Positions 1-8,933 of a stretch of 64,000 nt of DNA are shown here, piece by piece; position 1 is the first letter of the stretch; every line of letters starts with the position of its first letter. The notes beneath the pieces are model-generated. The model was not told where the DNA came from. It searched no databases and saw only the letters and a program-made list of their open reading frames with translations. Position numbers and translations under genes: made by a program. Location of the stretch: positions 180,400 through 244,399 of the forward strand of contig JAKOZG010000027.1 in the NCBI GenBank assembly GCA_029780115.1, in the 5' to 3' direction. This DNA comes from Thermotogota bacterium (GTDB lineage Bacteria; Thermotogota; Thermotogae; Petrotogales; Petrotogaceae).

Positions 1-2
1 GT

Positions 3-269
3 GAAAAAATAAAAAAAGGCGAATACTTAATATTTGTTGGTAAAGATTTAAAAGCACATAGTAAGAATGTATACAAGGAAACAGAAAAAATACTTGAAGA
101 ATTGATAAAAAAAGGATATCAAATTGTTACCATTATCTATGGAGAAGGTGCCAATAAAGAAAAAATAGATGAAATCGTTAAAAATTTAACGAAAAAATAT
201 CCCAACATTGAAATAGAAATACATGATGGTGGTCAAAAACATTATCCACTTTTAATATCTGTAGAATAA
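3..269 (+). CDS. C-terminal part of a DAK2/FakA-like (fatty acid kinase-type) protein
   Basis: An open frame runs in from the left edge and stops at TAA 267-269. It gives about 88 residues ending in [20 protein letters not shown]. The GGQ..YP..ISVE ending and the preceding alternation of helix and strand ([11 protein letters not shown]) match the C-terminal domain of FakA/YloV-type proteins. These pair an N-terminal DAK2 ATP-binding domain with a DegV-like fatty-acid-carrier partner. Only the C-terminal domain is inside the window, so the kinase domain cannot be checked. It ends 16 nt before glyQ and may be cotranscribed with it. The family assignment rests on the tail alone. Confidence 0.6.
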   Translation, partial: EKIKKGEYLIFVGKDLKAHSKNVYKETEKILEELIKKGYQIVTIIYGEGANKEKIDEIVKNLTKKYPNIEIEIHDGGQKHYPLLISVE

Positions 270-285
270 TGGAGGCATAATAAAA

Positions 286-1149
286 TTGTTCATTCAAGAT
301 GTGATCATGACTTTAGAAAAGTTTTGGTCAGAATTAGATTGTATCATAGATCAACCTTATGATTTAGAGATGGGGGCAGGTACATACAGCCCCTCTACTT
401 TTTTTAAGTCTTTAGGCAACAATATATGGCGTGTTGCATATGCTCAGCCTTGTAGAAGACCGACTGATGGAAGATATGGAGAAAATCCAAATAGAATGCA
501 AAGATTTTATCAATATCAAGTAATTTTGAAACCTTCTCCCGAAGATGTTCAAAATATTTATCTTGATTCTTTAGGAGTTTTGGGGATAGATCCTAGAGAA
601 CACGATGTAAGATTTGTGGAAGATAACTGGGAATCACCAACTTTGGGGGCTTGGGGTGTTGGATGGGAAGTATGGCTTGATGGTATGGAAATAACCCAAT
701 TTACTTATTTTCAGCAAATGGGAGGAATTCCCTTAGGGTACATACCTGTGGAAATTACTTATGGTATTGAAAGAATAGCAATGTACTTACAAGGTTTAGA
801 TAATGTTTATGAAACTAAATGGAATGCAAATGTCAAATATAAGGAATTATACAAAGAAAATGAAAAACAATTTTCGTACTATAATTTTGAAATAGCCGAT
901 ACAGAAATGCTTAAAACTCTGTATGCTCTATATAAAAAAGAATTCAGCAATCTTTTGAATTGCAATTTATATCTACCTGCTTATGATTATATGATAAAAT
1001 GCGCACATGTTTTTAACCTATTAGATGCACGAAATGCTATAGGGGTGAATGAACGACAAAAATATATTTTAGATATAAGAGATATGGCGAAGAGATGTGC
1101 TAATTTTTATCTTGAAAGTTTAAATATGGAGGTTGTCGATTTTGAATAA
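286..1149 (+). CDS. glyQ: Glycyl-tRNA synthetase alpha subunit
   Basis: Catalytic subunit of the bacterial alpha2beta2 glycyl-tRNA synthetase, which charges tRNA-Gly in the cytoplasm. The 287 residues match the family along their length. Diagnostic blocks are [67 protein letters not shown] (in pieces) and the motif [14 protein letters not shown]. Translation starts at TTG 286, with GGAGG at 270-274 giving good spacing; the N-terminus [14 protein letters not shown] matches Thermotoga GlyQ. It overlaps glyS by 8 nt if glyS starts at 1142, so translation is probably coupled. Confidence 0.97.
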   Translation: MFIQDVIMTLEKFWSELDCIIDQPYDLEMGAGTYSPSTFFKSLGNNIWRVAYAQPCRRPTDGRYGENPNRMQRFYQYQVILKPSPEDVQNIYLDSLGVLGIDPREHDVRFVEDNWESPTLGAWGVGWEVWLDGMEITQFTYFQQMGGIPLGYIPVEITYGIERIAMYLQGLDNVYETKWNANVKYKELYKENEKQFSYYNFEIADTEMLKTLYALYKKEFSNLLNCNLYLPAYDYMIKCAHVFNLLDARNAIGVNERQKYILDIRDMAKRCANFYLESLNMEVVDFE

Positions 1150-3208
1150 AGCTTTATTTGAAATAGGTGTTGAGGATCTTCCGCCGACTGAATTTGATAA
1201 TATAATTGAACAACTTGACTCAAATCTTAGAGAATCTTTAAAGAAGAGCAATATCACTTTTGATAAATTGGAGATTTTTATAACTCCAAGAAGATTTGGG
1301 GTATACATAGAAGGTTTACCTTTAAAACAGCCAGACCAAAAGGAGGAGAGAAAGGGTCCACCCAAAAGCATTTGTTTTAACGAACAAAATCAATCTACAA
1401 AAGCTCTGGAAGGTTTTGCGAAAAGTGTTGGGGTACCCTTAGAAGAGATAAGATTCAAAGATTTTAATGGTTCAGATTACGCATACGCAGAGCTTGTTAA
1501 AAAAGGTGAATCTACTAAAAAAGTCTTAGAAAACATAATTCCTGAAGTTATTACAAAAATGACATTTAAAAAACCGATGAGATGGGGAACGGGAGAATTT
1601 TCCTTTGTTAGACCAGTTCATTGGATATTAGGTCTATACAATGGCGAAATACTCTCTTTCGAGATATTTGGCAAAAAATCGTCGAATATAAGTTATGGTC
1701 ACAGATTCTTCGGTGAAAAAATCGTTGTAAATCGCATAGATAATTTTTTTGATCAGCTTAGAAACCAAAATGTAATCCCTTTTTATGAAGAAAGAATCCA
1801 ACAAATAAAAAAAGAAATAGAAAGGTTAGAAAAAGAGAATAAAATTACCATATTTATTCAACAACACAAAGATCTGGTAGAAGAAATTGCAAAAATGACA
1901 GAGTTTCCAACAGCAGTCTTAGGAAGTTTTAACGAAAAAAATTTGTTCTTACCTCCAGAAATTGTAACAGTTACTATAAAGCATCATCAAAGAAGTTTTG
2001 TGGCATTCAAAAACGGAAAGTTATTAAATATATTTATATCTTTCCAAGATGGTTTTGGAAGGGAACAAAACGTTATAAATGGATACACTAGGGTTATTAA
2101 TGCGAGATTAGATGATGCAGCTTTCTATTTTGAGGACGACTTGAAAGTAGACATTGAAGAAAGGTTGACAGAGCTTTCTGAAATTACATATCAAAGAGAA
2201 CTTGGAAGCTACCGGGATAAAGTAGAGCGTATTTCAAGGATTTCAGAGAAAATAGCCCAGATGTTAAATTTTAAAAATCTAAGTACGGTTAAAAGAGCCG
2301 GGTTATTGTGTAAAATTGATATTCCATCAAAGGTTGTATATGAATTTCCAGAACTTCAAGGAGTAATGGGAAGGATATATCTCCAGCATAAAGGTGAAGA
2401 AGAAGATGTATATATAACAGCTGAAGAACACTATAAACCAATTTCAGAAAATGATGAAATTTCAACAAATCTTATATCAAATATTGTATCCTTATCAGAT
2501 AGACTCGATGATTTAGTTGGTTATTTTGGTATAAACAAAATACCTACCGGCTCAAAAGATCCTTTTGGATTAAGAAGAAAGACTTTTGGAATATTGAGAA
2601 TATTGATATCTCTTGAATGGGATCTCGATCTTAATAATTTGTTTAATATTGCTCAGCAAACGTATTTAGAAACTAACAGACAAGACGTATCTTTAAAGGG
2701 GAAAGAAGAAGTTTTAAAAGATTTTGTAGATCATAGATTGGCTACAATACTTGAAAAAGAAGATATTTCTAAAGAGGCAATAAATGCAGTATTAATAAAT
2801 TCATATAAACCTCTTAGAGCTTATTTATCTGCTAAGGCGTTAGATGAATTTTTAAAGAAAGAAGAATTCCAAGACTTTTTAATAGCATTCCAAAGGGTTA
2901 ATAATATTTCAAAAAACCATAATAGTTTAAACTATCAAGGAAGACTATTTATAGAGGAAGAAGAAAAAATATTATTTCAAAAATACCTTGATGTGAAATC
3001 TCGTTTTGAAGAACATATAAAAAAATTAGATTATTCAGGAGCAATAGAAACGCTTCTTTCTTTGAAAGAAAATATAGATAGATATTTTGATCATGTTTTC
3101 GTTATGTCAGAAGACGAAGCAATTAGATTAAACAGACTAGGTTTTTTAAAAAATTTAGCAATGCTTTTTTATGAGATCGGTGATATTGAAAAATTATACA
3201 AAGGGTAA
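1142..3208 (+). CDS. glyS: Glycyl-tRNA synthetase beta subunit
   Basis: Partner of GlyQ; the beta subunit binds tRNA-Gly and carries the anticodon-binding domain. The N-terminus [17 protein letters not shown] is the typical beta-subunit start. Middle blocks include HHQRSFVAF, the FQDGFG block and [18 protein letters not shown], followed by [18 protein letters not shown] and an all-helical DALR-type C-terminus. The length of about 688 residues is normal. An upstream in-frame TTG at 1133 directly abuts the GGAGG at 1128-1132, so TTG 1142, nine nt further on, is the better start. It overlaps the end of glyQ. Confidence 0.96.
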   Translation: MNKALFEIGVEDLPPTEFDNIIEQLDSNLRESLKKSNITFDKLEIFITPRRFGVYIEGLPLKQPDQKEERKGPPKSICFNEQNQSTKALEGFAKSVGVPLEEIRFKDFNGSDYAYAELVKKGESTKKVLENIIPEVITKMTFKKPMRWGTGEFSFVRPVHWILGLYNGEILSFEIFGKKSSNISYGHRFFGEKIVVNRIDNFFDQLRNQNVIPFYEERIQQIKKEIERLEKENKITIFIQQHKDLVEEIAKMTEFPTAVLGSFNEKNLFLPPEIVTVTIKHHQRSFVAFKNGKLLNIFISFQDGFGREQNVINGYTRVINARLDDAAFYFEDDLKVDIEERLTELSEITYQRELGSYRDKVERISRISEKIAQMLNFKNLSTVKRAGLLCKIDIPSKVVYEFPELQGVMGRIYLQHKGEEEDVYITAEEHYKPISENDEISTNLISNIVSLSDRLDDLVGYFGINKIPTGSKDPFGLRRKTFGILRILISLEWDLDLNNLFNIAQQTYLETNRQDVSLKGKEEVLKDFVDHRLATILEKEDISKEAINAVLINSYKPLRAYLSAKALDEFLKKEEFQDFLIAFQRVNNISKNHNSLNYQGRLFIEEEEKILFQKYLDVKSRFEEHIKKLDYSGAIETLLSLKENIDRYFDHVFVMSEDEAIRLNRLGFLKNLAMLFYEIGDIEKLYKG

Positions 3209-3255
3209 AAATAAATTTTAATTATAACAATTTTATATGAATAGAAAGATAAGGT

Positions 3256-4374
3256 GTGCATAGAATAATGGATTTACTGTACTATGAAAATTTTAAAAAT
3301 TGTGGATACTTTGTACCTACTTATAAGAGGCAAGGAATCTATTTTAATGTGAATATTGAAGAAATAGATGTTCAAGCAAATTATGAGAGTATAAATGATG
3401 ATGTTGTCAAAATAAGCAGATTAGGTAATAATTTCAAAAAAACTTATTGGCTACATATATATGCAGTATATAGGTATTTTGAAGAAAAAAATATTCCTAT
3501 AAAAAGGATAGTTTTGGAGACATCTAATGCAAGTTATGAAGTAACGCCAAGTGATATTATTTTAAGAGAAAAATGGATAAAAAAAGACTTTAACAATCTT
3601 AAAAAGGCATCTAAATCACATGGATCACATTGTAAGTTTTGTAAAATTAAAAAAGCATGTCACCTTGAATTTTTAGAAGAGGGTGATTTATCTGTAGTTC
3701 CTAATTTCAGTCAGAATCTAATTAAAGAGCTAAAATCGATGGAATTGGATCCCGTATTAATAGTAAAGACTAATCAGATAGAAAAGATGGATCGAAAATT
3801 TAGAAAACCGCTTTACAATCTTAAATCTTTGTTAGAAGATAAGATTATATCTCTAGAAAAATTTGATTTTCCAGAAGATTATATAGTCTTTGATGTAGAA
3901 AGTTACATGAGAAAAGATTTTTTATTTGGATTTTTAGAAAATGACAAATATATTCCTTTTTTTCTAGGCAACAACGAAGCAAAAGTTGTTAAAGTTATGA
4001 TATCTTATTTATCTTCTAAGAATAAAACGCTTTTACATTATGACAAAAGTGATATTATAGCCCTAGAAAAGATAGGTAATAGATATCCTGAATTTAGGAA
4101 AAAAATCAACAAAATAATCGCAAATTCTTTAGACTTATATGAAGTAATAAGTAAAAATTATACACTGCCGGTTGTTTCCTATTCTTTAAAAGATATAAGT
4201 AAGTATTTTGGTTATCAATGGAATACTGAACTTAATGGATTTGCTGTCATTTTAGAATATCGATTATACTTAAAAGGTGATAAGGAATCTTTAGAAAGAA
4301 TTTTTAAGTATAATGAAGAAGATTGCAGAGCTACCAAATGGATAGTTGATCAATTAGTTTCTCTAAATAAATAG
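3256..4374 (+). CDS. TM0106-type RecB-like nuclease with C-terminal RNase H-like domain
   Basis: Unnamed protein of about 370 residues. The N-terminal part holds a cysteine cluster C-x2-C-x5-C (residues 126, 129, 135; CKFCKIKKAC) like the metal or Fe-S binding clusters in RecB/Cas4-like nucleases. The C-terminal half looks like an RNase H-fold exonuclease: YIVFDVESYMRKD has the D-x-E pair and NEEDCRATKWIV supplies a late acidic residue, as in the RNase_H_2/YprB group. It is shorter than the TM0106-type proteins I know of, and I cannot point to an intact RecB ExK motif. The start is uncertain: GTG 3256 abuts the AAGG, and ATG 3268 has somewhat long spacing. A DNA or RNA end-processing role is an inference. 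Confidence 0.6.
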   Translation: MHRIMDLLYYENFKNCGYFVPTYKRQGIYFNVNIEEIDVQANYESINDDVVKISRLGNNFKKTYWLHIYAVYRYFEEKNIPIKRIVLETSNASYEVTPSDIILREKWIKKDFNNLKKASKSHGSHCKFCKIKKACHLEFLEEGDLSVVPNFSQNLIKELKSMELDPVLIVKTNQIEKMDRKFRKPLYNLKSLLEDKIISLEKFDFPEDYIVFDVESYMRKDFLFGFLENDKYIPFFLGNNEAKVVKVMISYLSSKNKTLLHYDKSDIIALEKIGNRYPEFRKKINKIIANSLDLYEVISKNYTLPVVSYSLKDISKYFGYQWNTELNGFAVILEYRLYLKGDKESLERIFKYNEEDCRATKWIVDQLVSLNK

Positions 4375-4386
4375 GAGTGAAAATAG

Positions 4387-4929
4387 TTGAAAGATTTATG
4401 GGATTTATTTAGAGTATTTGCTCAAATAGGAGCACTGACTTTTGGTGGAGGATATGCAATGCTTCCAATAATTCAAGAAGAAATTGTAAATAAACGAGGC
4501 TGGGCAACTGATGAAGAAATACTAGATTATTACGCAATAGGTCAAAGTACTCCAGGAATAATAGCTGTAAATACGGCCACTTTTATTGGATACAAAAGAA
4601 AAGGAATTATAGGAGCCATCGTGGCAACATTAGGGATGATTTTTCCGTCTATTGTTATTATCACTATCATAGCCGTTTTTTTTGACCAATTTGAAAATTA
4701 TCAGATTGTTCAACATGCTTTTGCCGGGATTAGAGTTGCTGTCGCTGCTCTTATACTAAATGCTATAGTTACTATGTGGCAAAAAGCAGTGAAAGATTAT
4801 ATAGGAATAATTATTTTTTTAGTTTCATTCTTTGTTGTTGCGTTTTTGGACGTTTCTCCTATATGGGTGGTAATAATTTCGTTCATAGTTGGAATAATTA
4901 TTAAGCATAAAAAGGTAGATTCAAAGTGA
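4387..4929 (+). CDS. Chromate transporter-family (CHR) half protein, first subunit
   Basis: Integral membrane protein of 180 residues with several hydrophobic helices. The N-terminal signature LRFAQIGALTFGGGYAMLP-like block (here VFAQIGALTFGGGYAMLPII) and GQSTPGIIAVNTATFIGY are the hallmarks of CHR-superfamily proteins. Short CHR proteins come as adjacent pairs that together equal one long ChrA; the next gene supplies the other half and overlaps this one by 4 nt. It starts at TTG 4387 after GGAGTGA. Members export chromate or take part in anion transport, and the natural substrate here is unknown. Nothing nearby points to chromate resistance. Confidence 0.85.
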   Translation: MKDLWDLFRVFAQIGALTFGGGYAMLPIIQEEIVNKRGWATDEEILDYYAIGQSTPGIIAVNTATFIGYKRKGIIGAIVATLGMIFPSIVIITIIAVFFDQFENYQIVQHAFAGIRVAVAALILNAIVTMWQKAVKDYIGIIIFLVSFFVVAFLDVSPIWVVIISFIVGIIIKHKKVDSK

Positions 4930-5489
4930 TCTATATAAAATTATTCTTTACTTTTTTTAAGATTGGACTATTTGCTATTGGTGGAGGATTAGCTACCATT
5001 CCTTTTCTACAAGAATTGGTTGATAAATATGGATGGATAACCTCCCATGAATTATTAGATATAATAGCTATCTCTGAATCAACGCCAGGACCTATAGGCA
5101 TAAATGCCGCAACTTATGTTGGATACAAGACAGGTGGTGTTTTCGGTGGAATAATAGCTACTCTAGGAATAGTTACACCATCTGTTATAATTATTACACT
5201 AATAGCCAGTTATTTTGGGAAAGTTCATGAAAAACCTGTAGTGCAACATGGTTTTTATGCTTTAAGACCAGCAGTTATAGGATTAATTGGTGCAGCAGGC
5301 TTTGAGGTCTTTAAAATAGCACTTTTTAACTTAGACTTATTTTTCCAAACAAATAGTTTTTTAAGTTTATTCAATTTCAAAGCAATAATTTTATTTGGAA
5401 TAATTATGCTTTTGATGAAAAGATTTAAGATGCATCCTGTTGTATATATTGGAATAGCCGCTTTAGTCGGGATAATTTTTAAGTATTGA
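4926..5489 (+). CDS. Chromate transporter-family (CHR) half protein, second subunit
   Basis: Second short CHR-family membrane protein (187 residues), with FFKIGLFAIGGGLATIPFLQELV and SESTPGPIGINAATYVGY, a near copy of the signature in its upstream neighbour. It starts at GTG 4926 inside the GTGA overlap with the preceding stop, which implies coupled translation and an equimolar heterodimer. Four to six membrane segments are visible, including a final stretch ending in VGIIFKY. As with its partner, the transported anion is not readable from sequence. Confidence 0.85.
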   Translation: MIYIKLFFTFFKIGLFAIGGGLATIPFLQELVDKYGWITSHELLDIIAISESTPGPIGINAATYVGYKTGGVFGGIIATLGIVTPSVIIITLIASYFGKVHEKPVVQHGFYALRPAVIGLIGAAGFEVFKIALFNLDLFFQTNSFLSLFNFKAIILFGIIMLLMKRFKMHPVVYIGIAALVGIIFKY

Positions 5490-5524
5490 AGTATGCAAGA
5501 ATAAGATATGAAATGAGGGTTAAT

Positions 5525-6217
5525 ATGAAAAAGGGTGTTTTGATAGTACTTGAATCAGGTACGGATGCAAGTGGTAAAGCCACTCAAGCAGAGTTGCTTT
5601 ATAAAAGGCTTATCCATGAAAAAGAAGAAGTAATAAAAGTTGAATTTCCCAATTACAAGAGTGCATCCTCCAGTTTAATAAAAATGTATCTCAGAGGAGA
5701 TTTTGGAGAAGATGCAGAATCTATTAATCCGTATGCTGCTTCTGCTTTTTTTGCAGTGGATAGATACGCAACATATAATCTAGAATTAAAGAGCTTTTAC
5801 GAAAAAGGTGGCATGATAATTGCCGATAGATACACAACTTCAAATATGATCTATCAATCATCAAAGTTTGAAACAAAAGATGAAAAAGACTACTTTTTGG
5901 ATTGGCTGTGGGATTTAGAGTTCAACAAATTTACCTTACCAGTTCCTTCTCTAGTTATTTTTCTTGATATTCCACCGGAGATAAGCATCGAGTTGCTAAA
6001 GAATAGAGAAAAGAAAGTGGAAGGTATTGGCAAAAAAGATATACATGAACAAAATATCGATTACATATACAAAACTTATCAAAATGCAATGTATGTAGCT
6101 TCAAAATATAGTTGGCACATAATTAATTGTTTAAGAAATGATGGCGAACTAAAAACGATAGAAGAGATTCATGAAGAAGTTTATAAGATATGCAAAAATA
6201 TGATCAATAGAAGGTAA
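5525..6217 (+). CDS. tmk: Thymidylate kinase-like nucleotide kinase
   Basis: Predicted to phosphorylate dTMP to dTDP for DNA synthesis. The P-loop is near the N-terminus (GTDASGKATQ, about residues 12-21), followed by the substrate-binding FPNYKSASSSLIKMYLRGDFG region (in two pieces) and DRYTTSNMIYQ, the DR(Y/H) motif. FLDIPPEISIELLKNRE precedes the LID region. The best start is ATG 5525, with GAGG eight nt upstream. An in-frame TTG at 5486 overlaps the upstream CHR gene and has no ribosome site. The length of about 230 residues suits the family. A broader deoxynucleotide kinase specificity cannot be excluded. Confidence 0.85.
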   Translation: MKKGVLIVLESGTDASGKATQAELLYKRLIHEKEEVIKVEFPNYKSASSSLIKMYLRGDFGEDAESINPYAASAFFAVDRYATYNLELKSFYEKGGMIIADRYTTSNMIYQSSKFETKDEKDYFLDWLWDLEFNKFTLPVPSLVIFLDIPPEISIELLKNREKKVEGIGKKDIHEQNIDYIYKTYQNAMYVASKYSWHIINCLRNDGELKTIEEIHEEVYKICKNMINRR

Positions 6218-6224
6218 TAGAACT

Positions 6225-7685
6225 ATGTATTACATTTTTTCTGGTAAATTGAAATTGTGGACATTGTTTGTATTGATTTACGCTGCAATTGCAATAGTTG
6301 TGGTAATTTTAGAAAGAAAAAGGCCAGAAAAGACCATAAGTTGGCTATTGGTTTTTGCGATTTTTCCTTTACTAGGCTTTGCTTTATATTTGTTTTTTGG
6401 AAGAAATTGGAAAAAAGGCAAACTTACAAGTGATATTGATTTAGAATCAAAGTTAATAGTAACAGAAGAAGAAATAGAAAAACTTGAGAAAGTTTTGGGT
6501 AACGTATCTTATGATTGCTTACAATTAATAAATCTTTTAGAAAGAACATCAAGATCTCCTTTATATTTTGGTAATAAGGTTACGATATTCAAAGATGGGA
6601 AAGAAAAGTTTGCTTCATTCTTTGAAGAAATCGAGAATGCTCAAGAAACAATACATTTAGAATATTACCTTGTTAAGGGAGATTCCACAGGTAAGAAATT
6701 AAAAGACCTTCTTATAAAAAAAGCTAAAGAAGGTGTAGAAGTAAAGTTTATAATTGACAAAATAGGAGCTCGGGTGAGGAGAAGTTACATTAAAGATCTT
6801 GAAGAAGCTGGTGTCGAATTGGCATTATATACTTATTTCCTTTCTCCAATATTAAAGTTTATCAATACACAGGTAAACTATAGAAATCATCGTAAAATTG
6901 CTGTAATTGATAGTCAAGTGGCTTATATTGGTGGGTTGAACATTGGAGATGAGTATGTAGGTAAAGGAAAACTAGGTTACTGGAGGGATGTACATTTAAA
7001 AGTTGAAGGAGAAGTAGTGAATGGCCTTCAGAAGGTCTTCTTAGAAGATTTTAAGAAAATAAAAACTTTAGATGGAAAAAAAGAACTGGAATTAAACACT
7101 AGTAAATACTATAAAGATCAGGAGGAAAAAGGAGATTCTATTTTACAGATAGCAGCAAGTGGTCCAGAATCTGAAACTCCTAGCATAATGCAGATAATAC
7201 ATAAAATGATTACCTCTGCCAAAGATCATATATATATATCTACTCCATATTTCATACCTCCAGAAAGTATAATGACGGCCTTAAAAATAGCTGCTCTCTC
7301 AGGAGTAAACATAAAAATATTGTTTCCAGGTAAATTAGATCATTTTATGGTTTATTTTGCTTCAAGGACGTATTTAGCTGAGTTGATAAAAGATAATGTT
7401 GAAATTTATTTTTACAAGAAAGATAGATTTACTCATTCAAAATTTTTGACGATTGACGGGAAAATTTCTACAGTAGGAAGCGCAAACATCGACATAAGGA
7501 GCTTTGATCTTAATTATGAAGCAAATGTATTGATTTATGATAAAGAAAAAACGACCGAATTAGAAGAGATTTTTTTGGAAGATTTATCAATAAGTACTAA
7601 GTTACCGCAAGATTATTTTGAAAAGCTCCCTTGGATAATCAAATTTACCGAGTCTTTTTGTAGATTATTTTCAAATCTATTGTAA
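6225..7685 (+). CDS. cls: Cardiolipin synthase (phospholipase D superfamily)
   Basis: Membrane enzyme that condenses two phosphatidylglycerols into cardiolipin and glycerol. Two N-terminal membrane helices (about residues 10-30 and 40-58) are followed by two HxKx4D catalytic motifs: HRKIAVID within NYRNHRKIAVIDSQVAYIGG, and HSKFLTID followed by GSANIDIRSF. The length of 486 residues is typical for ClsA-type enzymes. It begins seven nt after the thymidylate kinase stop and probably shares its transcript. A sigma-70-type promoter for the next transcription unit follows immediately. Confidence 0.93.
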   Translation: MYYIFSGKLKLWTLFVLIYAAIAIVVVILERKRPEKTISWLLVFAIFPLLGFALYLFFGRNWKKGKLTSDIDLESKLIVTEEEIEKLEKVLGNVSYDCLQLINLLERTSRSPLYFGNKVTIFKDGKEKFASFFEEIENAQETIHLEYYLVKGDSTGKKLKDLLIKKAKEGVEVKFIIDKIGARVRRSYIKDLEEAGVELALYTYFLSPILKFINTQVNYRNHRKIAVIDSQVAYIGGLNIGDEYVGKGKLGYWRDVHLKVEGEVVNGLQKVFLEDFKKIKTLDGKKELELNTSKYYKDQEEKGDSILQIAASGPESETPSIMQIIHKMITSAKDHIYISTPYFIPPESIMTALKIAALSGVNIKILFPGKLDHFMVYFASRTYLAELIKDNVEIYFYKKDRFTHSKFLTIDGKISTVGSANIDIRSFDLNYEANVLIYDKEKTTELEEIFLEDLSISTKLPQDYFEKLPWIIKFTESFCRLFSNLL

Positions 7686-7701
7686 AAAAATTTATTTTCT
7701 A

Positions 7702-7730
7702 TTGACAAGTTTCAATTAAGGTGTTATAAT
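7702..7730 (+). promoter_or_regulatory. Sigma-70-type promoter of the trpXYZ-like operon
   Basis: TTGACA at 7702-7707 and TATAAT at 7725-7730 are both perfect consensus hexamers with a 17-bp spacer, placed just after cls. Transcription would start near 7737 and run into the leader peptide and attenuator. Confidence 0.9.
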
Positions 7731-7765
7731 AAGAAAAATTAATATTATGTGAAGAGAGGGTTACC

Positions 7766-7897
7766 ATGAAAAAAATTTCACATAAACATGAAATTACTGA
7801 AGTTAATACAAAAAATATAAAAAACAATGGATACTTTTACTTTTGGCATTGGAAAGACACCCAGTTTGGTGCCTTTCAATGCCTTTTTATGTCATAA
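7766..7897 (+). CDS. Trp-type leader peptide (43 aa) upstream of the tryptophan transporter
   Basis: Short ORF starting at ATG 7766 after GAGAGGG (7753-7759) and ending at TAA 7895-7897. The peptide is basic at first and then contains GYFYFWHWKDTQF, with Trp codons at 7844-7846 and 7850-7852 flanked by Tyr and Phe. It lies between a consensus promoter and an intrinsic terminator, 5' of an ABC importer of the TrpXYZ type. This is the arrangement of a ribosome-mediated attenuator, in which stalling at Trp codons for lack of charged tRNA-Trp allows read-through. A broader response to aromatic amino acids is possible because Tyr and Phe codons cluster there. Confidence 0.8.
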   Translation: MKKISHKHEITEVNTKNIKNNGYFYFWHWKDTQFGAFQCLFMS

Positions 7898-7952
7898 TTA
7901 GGCGAAGGCGAATTCAGATTGGGTGTCTACAAAAAGTAGGCACCCTTTTTTT
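7847..7952 (+). promoter_or_regulatory. Transcription attenuator with competing hairpins and intrinsic terminator
   Basis: Segment 1 (7847-7861, CATTGGAAAGACACC) pairs with segment 2 (7868-7881, GGTGCCTTTCAATG). The terminator is GGGTGTCTAC (7921-7930), loop AAAAA, GTAGGCACCC (7936-7945), then seven T. Competing pairings are visible: AGACACCCA (7855-7863) with TGGGTGTCT (7920-7928), and GGTGCCT (7868-7874) with AGGCACC (7938-7944). Segment 1 overlaps the second Trp codon. Which pairing is the working antiterminator needs a folding calculation. Confidence 0.8.
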
Positions 7953-7987
7953 ATAGTTAATTCAAAAACTCCAGGAGGTGCTTTTTA

Positions 7988-8929
7988 ATGAAAAGATTAG
8001 TTTCAACGTTGCTTGTGGTTGTTTTATTTACATTATCTTTTGCAGTTGTTAAAGTAGGGATAACTCAGATAGTTGATCATCCTGCGCTGAATAGAATTTA
8101 TGATGGTGTAGTTGATGTATTAAAAAGTTCGGGAGTAGAGGTTCAAATTGAACATCAAAGTGCTCAAGGAGTATTTCAAAATGCGATAGCTATAGCAAAA
8201 AAGTTCAAAATTGATGCAGATATAATTGTAGCAATAGCCACTCCTTCAGCACAAGCAGCAGCAACCGAAATAAAAGATAAACCAGTAGTGTTTAGTGCTG
8301 TAACAGACCCAATAAGCGCAGGATTAATTCCAAAGTTTGGCAAAAATCCCGGAAATGTAGTTGGAATAAGTGATATGGTTCCTGTAGAGACTCATGTTAA
8401 TCTTATTAAAACGATCTTTCCAGATGCCAAGAACTTGGCAGTACTTTATAACCCAGGAGAAGCAAATTCTGTATTTATAGCTCAAGAAACAAAAAAATAT
8501 GGAAGTCAAGTAGGTTTAAATGTAATCGAAATAACAGGAACTTCGGCTAATGAACTGGTCACAGCGCTTCATGCTAATGCAAATAGAATAGATGTTGCTT
8601 ATCTCTCTACAGATAATTTAGTGGCATCTTCCGCTGAAATTCTTGGACAAGTATTTGAAAAGTTAGGAATACCTGTGGTTGCTGGTGACGTTGATATAGC
8701 TAGAAAAACTGCTGTTTTAGGGTTCGGGTTTGATTATTATCGAGCTGGAGTTGAAACTGGACAAATTGTTCTAGATATAATAAATGGGAAAAGCCCTTCA
8801 GAGATAGAATCGAGAATAGTCAGTGCAGATGCTTTAACTTTTTACATAAACCTAGATAGAGCGGAAAAACTAAAAATAACTATACCCAAAGAATTCTTAG
8901 AAATAGCCGACGAAGTAGTAGGAGGATAA
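7988..8929 (+). CDS. trpX: ABC transporter substrate-binding protein, predicted tryptophan-specific (TrpX type)
   Basis: Exported binding protein of 313 residues in the ABC_sub_bind (PF04392) family. A signal peptide (about residues 1-19, MKRLVSTLLVVVLFTLSFA) is followed by KVGITQIVDHPALNRIYDGV and the family block PVVFSAVTDPISAGLIP. It starts at ATG 7988 with AGGAGGTG upstream and is the first gene after the attenuator. Family members of the TrpX group are predicted tryptophan binders. The leader peptide with Trp codons supports that specificity, which remains an inference. Confidence 0.85.
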   Translation: MKRLVSTLLVVVLFTLSFAVVKVGITQIVDHPALNRIYDGVVDVLKSSGVEVQIEHQSAQGVFQNAIAIAKKFKIDADIIVAIATPSAQAAATEIKDKPVVFSAVTDPISAGLIPKFGKNPGNVVGISDMVPVETHVNLIKTIFPDAKNLAVLYNPGEANSVFIAQETKKYGSQVGLNVIEITGTSANELVTALHANANRIDVAYLSTDNLVASSAEILGQVFEKLGIPVVAGDVDIARKTAVLGFGFDYYRAGVETGQIVLDIINGKSPSEIESRIVSADALTFYINLDRAEKLKITIPKEFLEIADEVVGG

Positions 8930-8933
8930 TATA

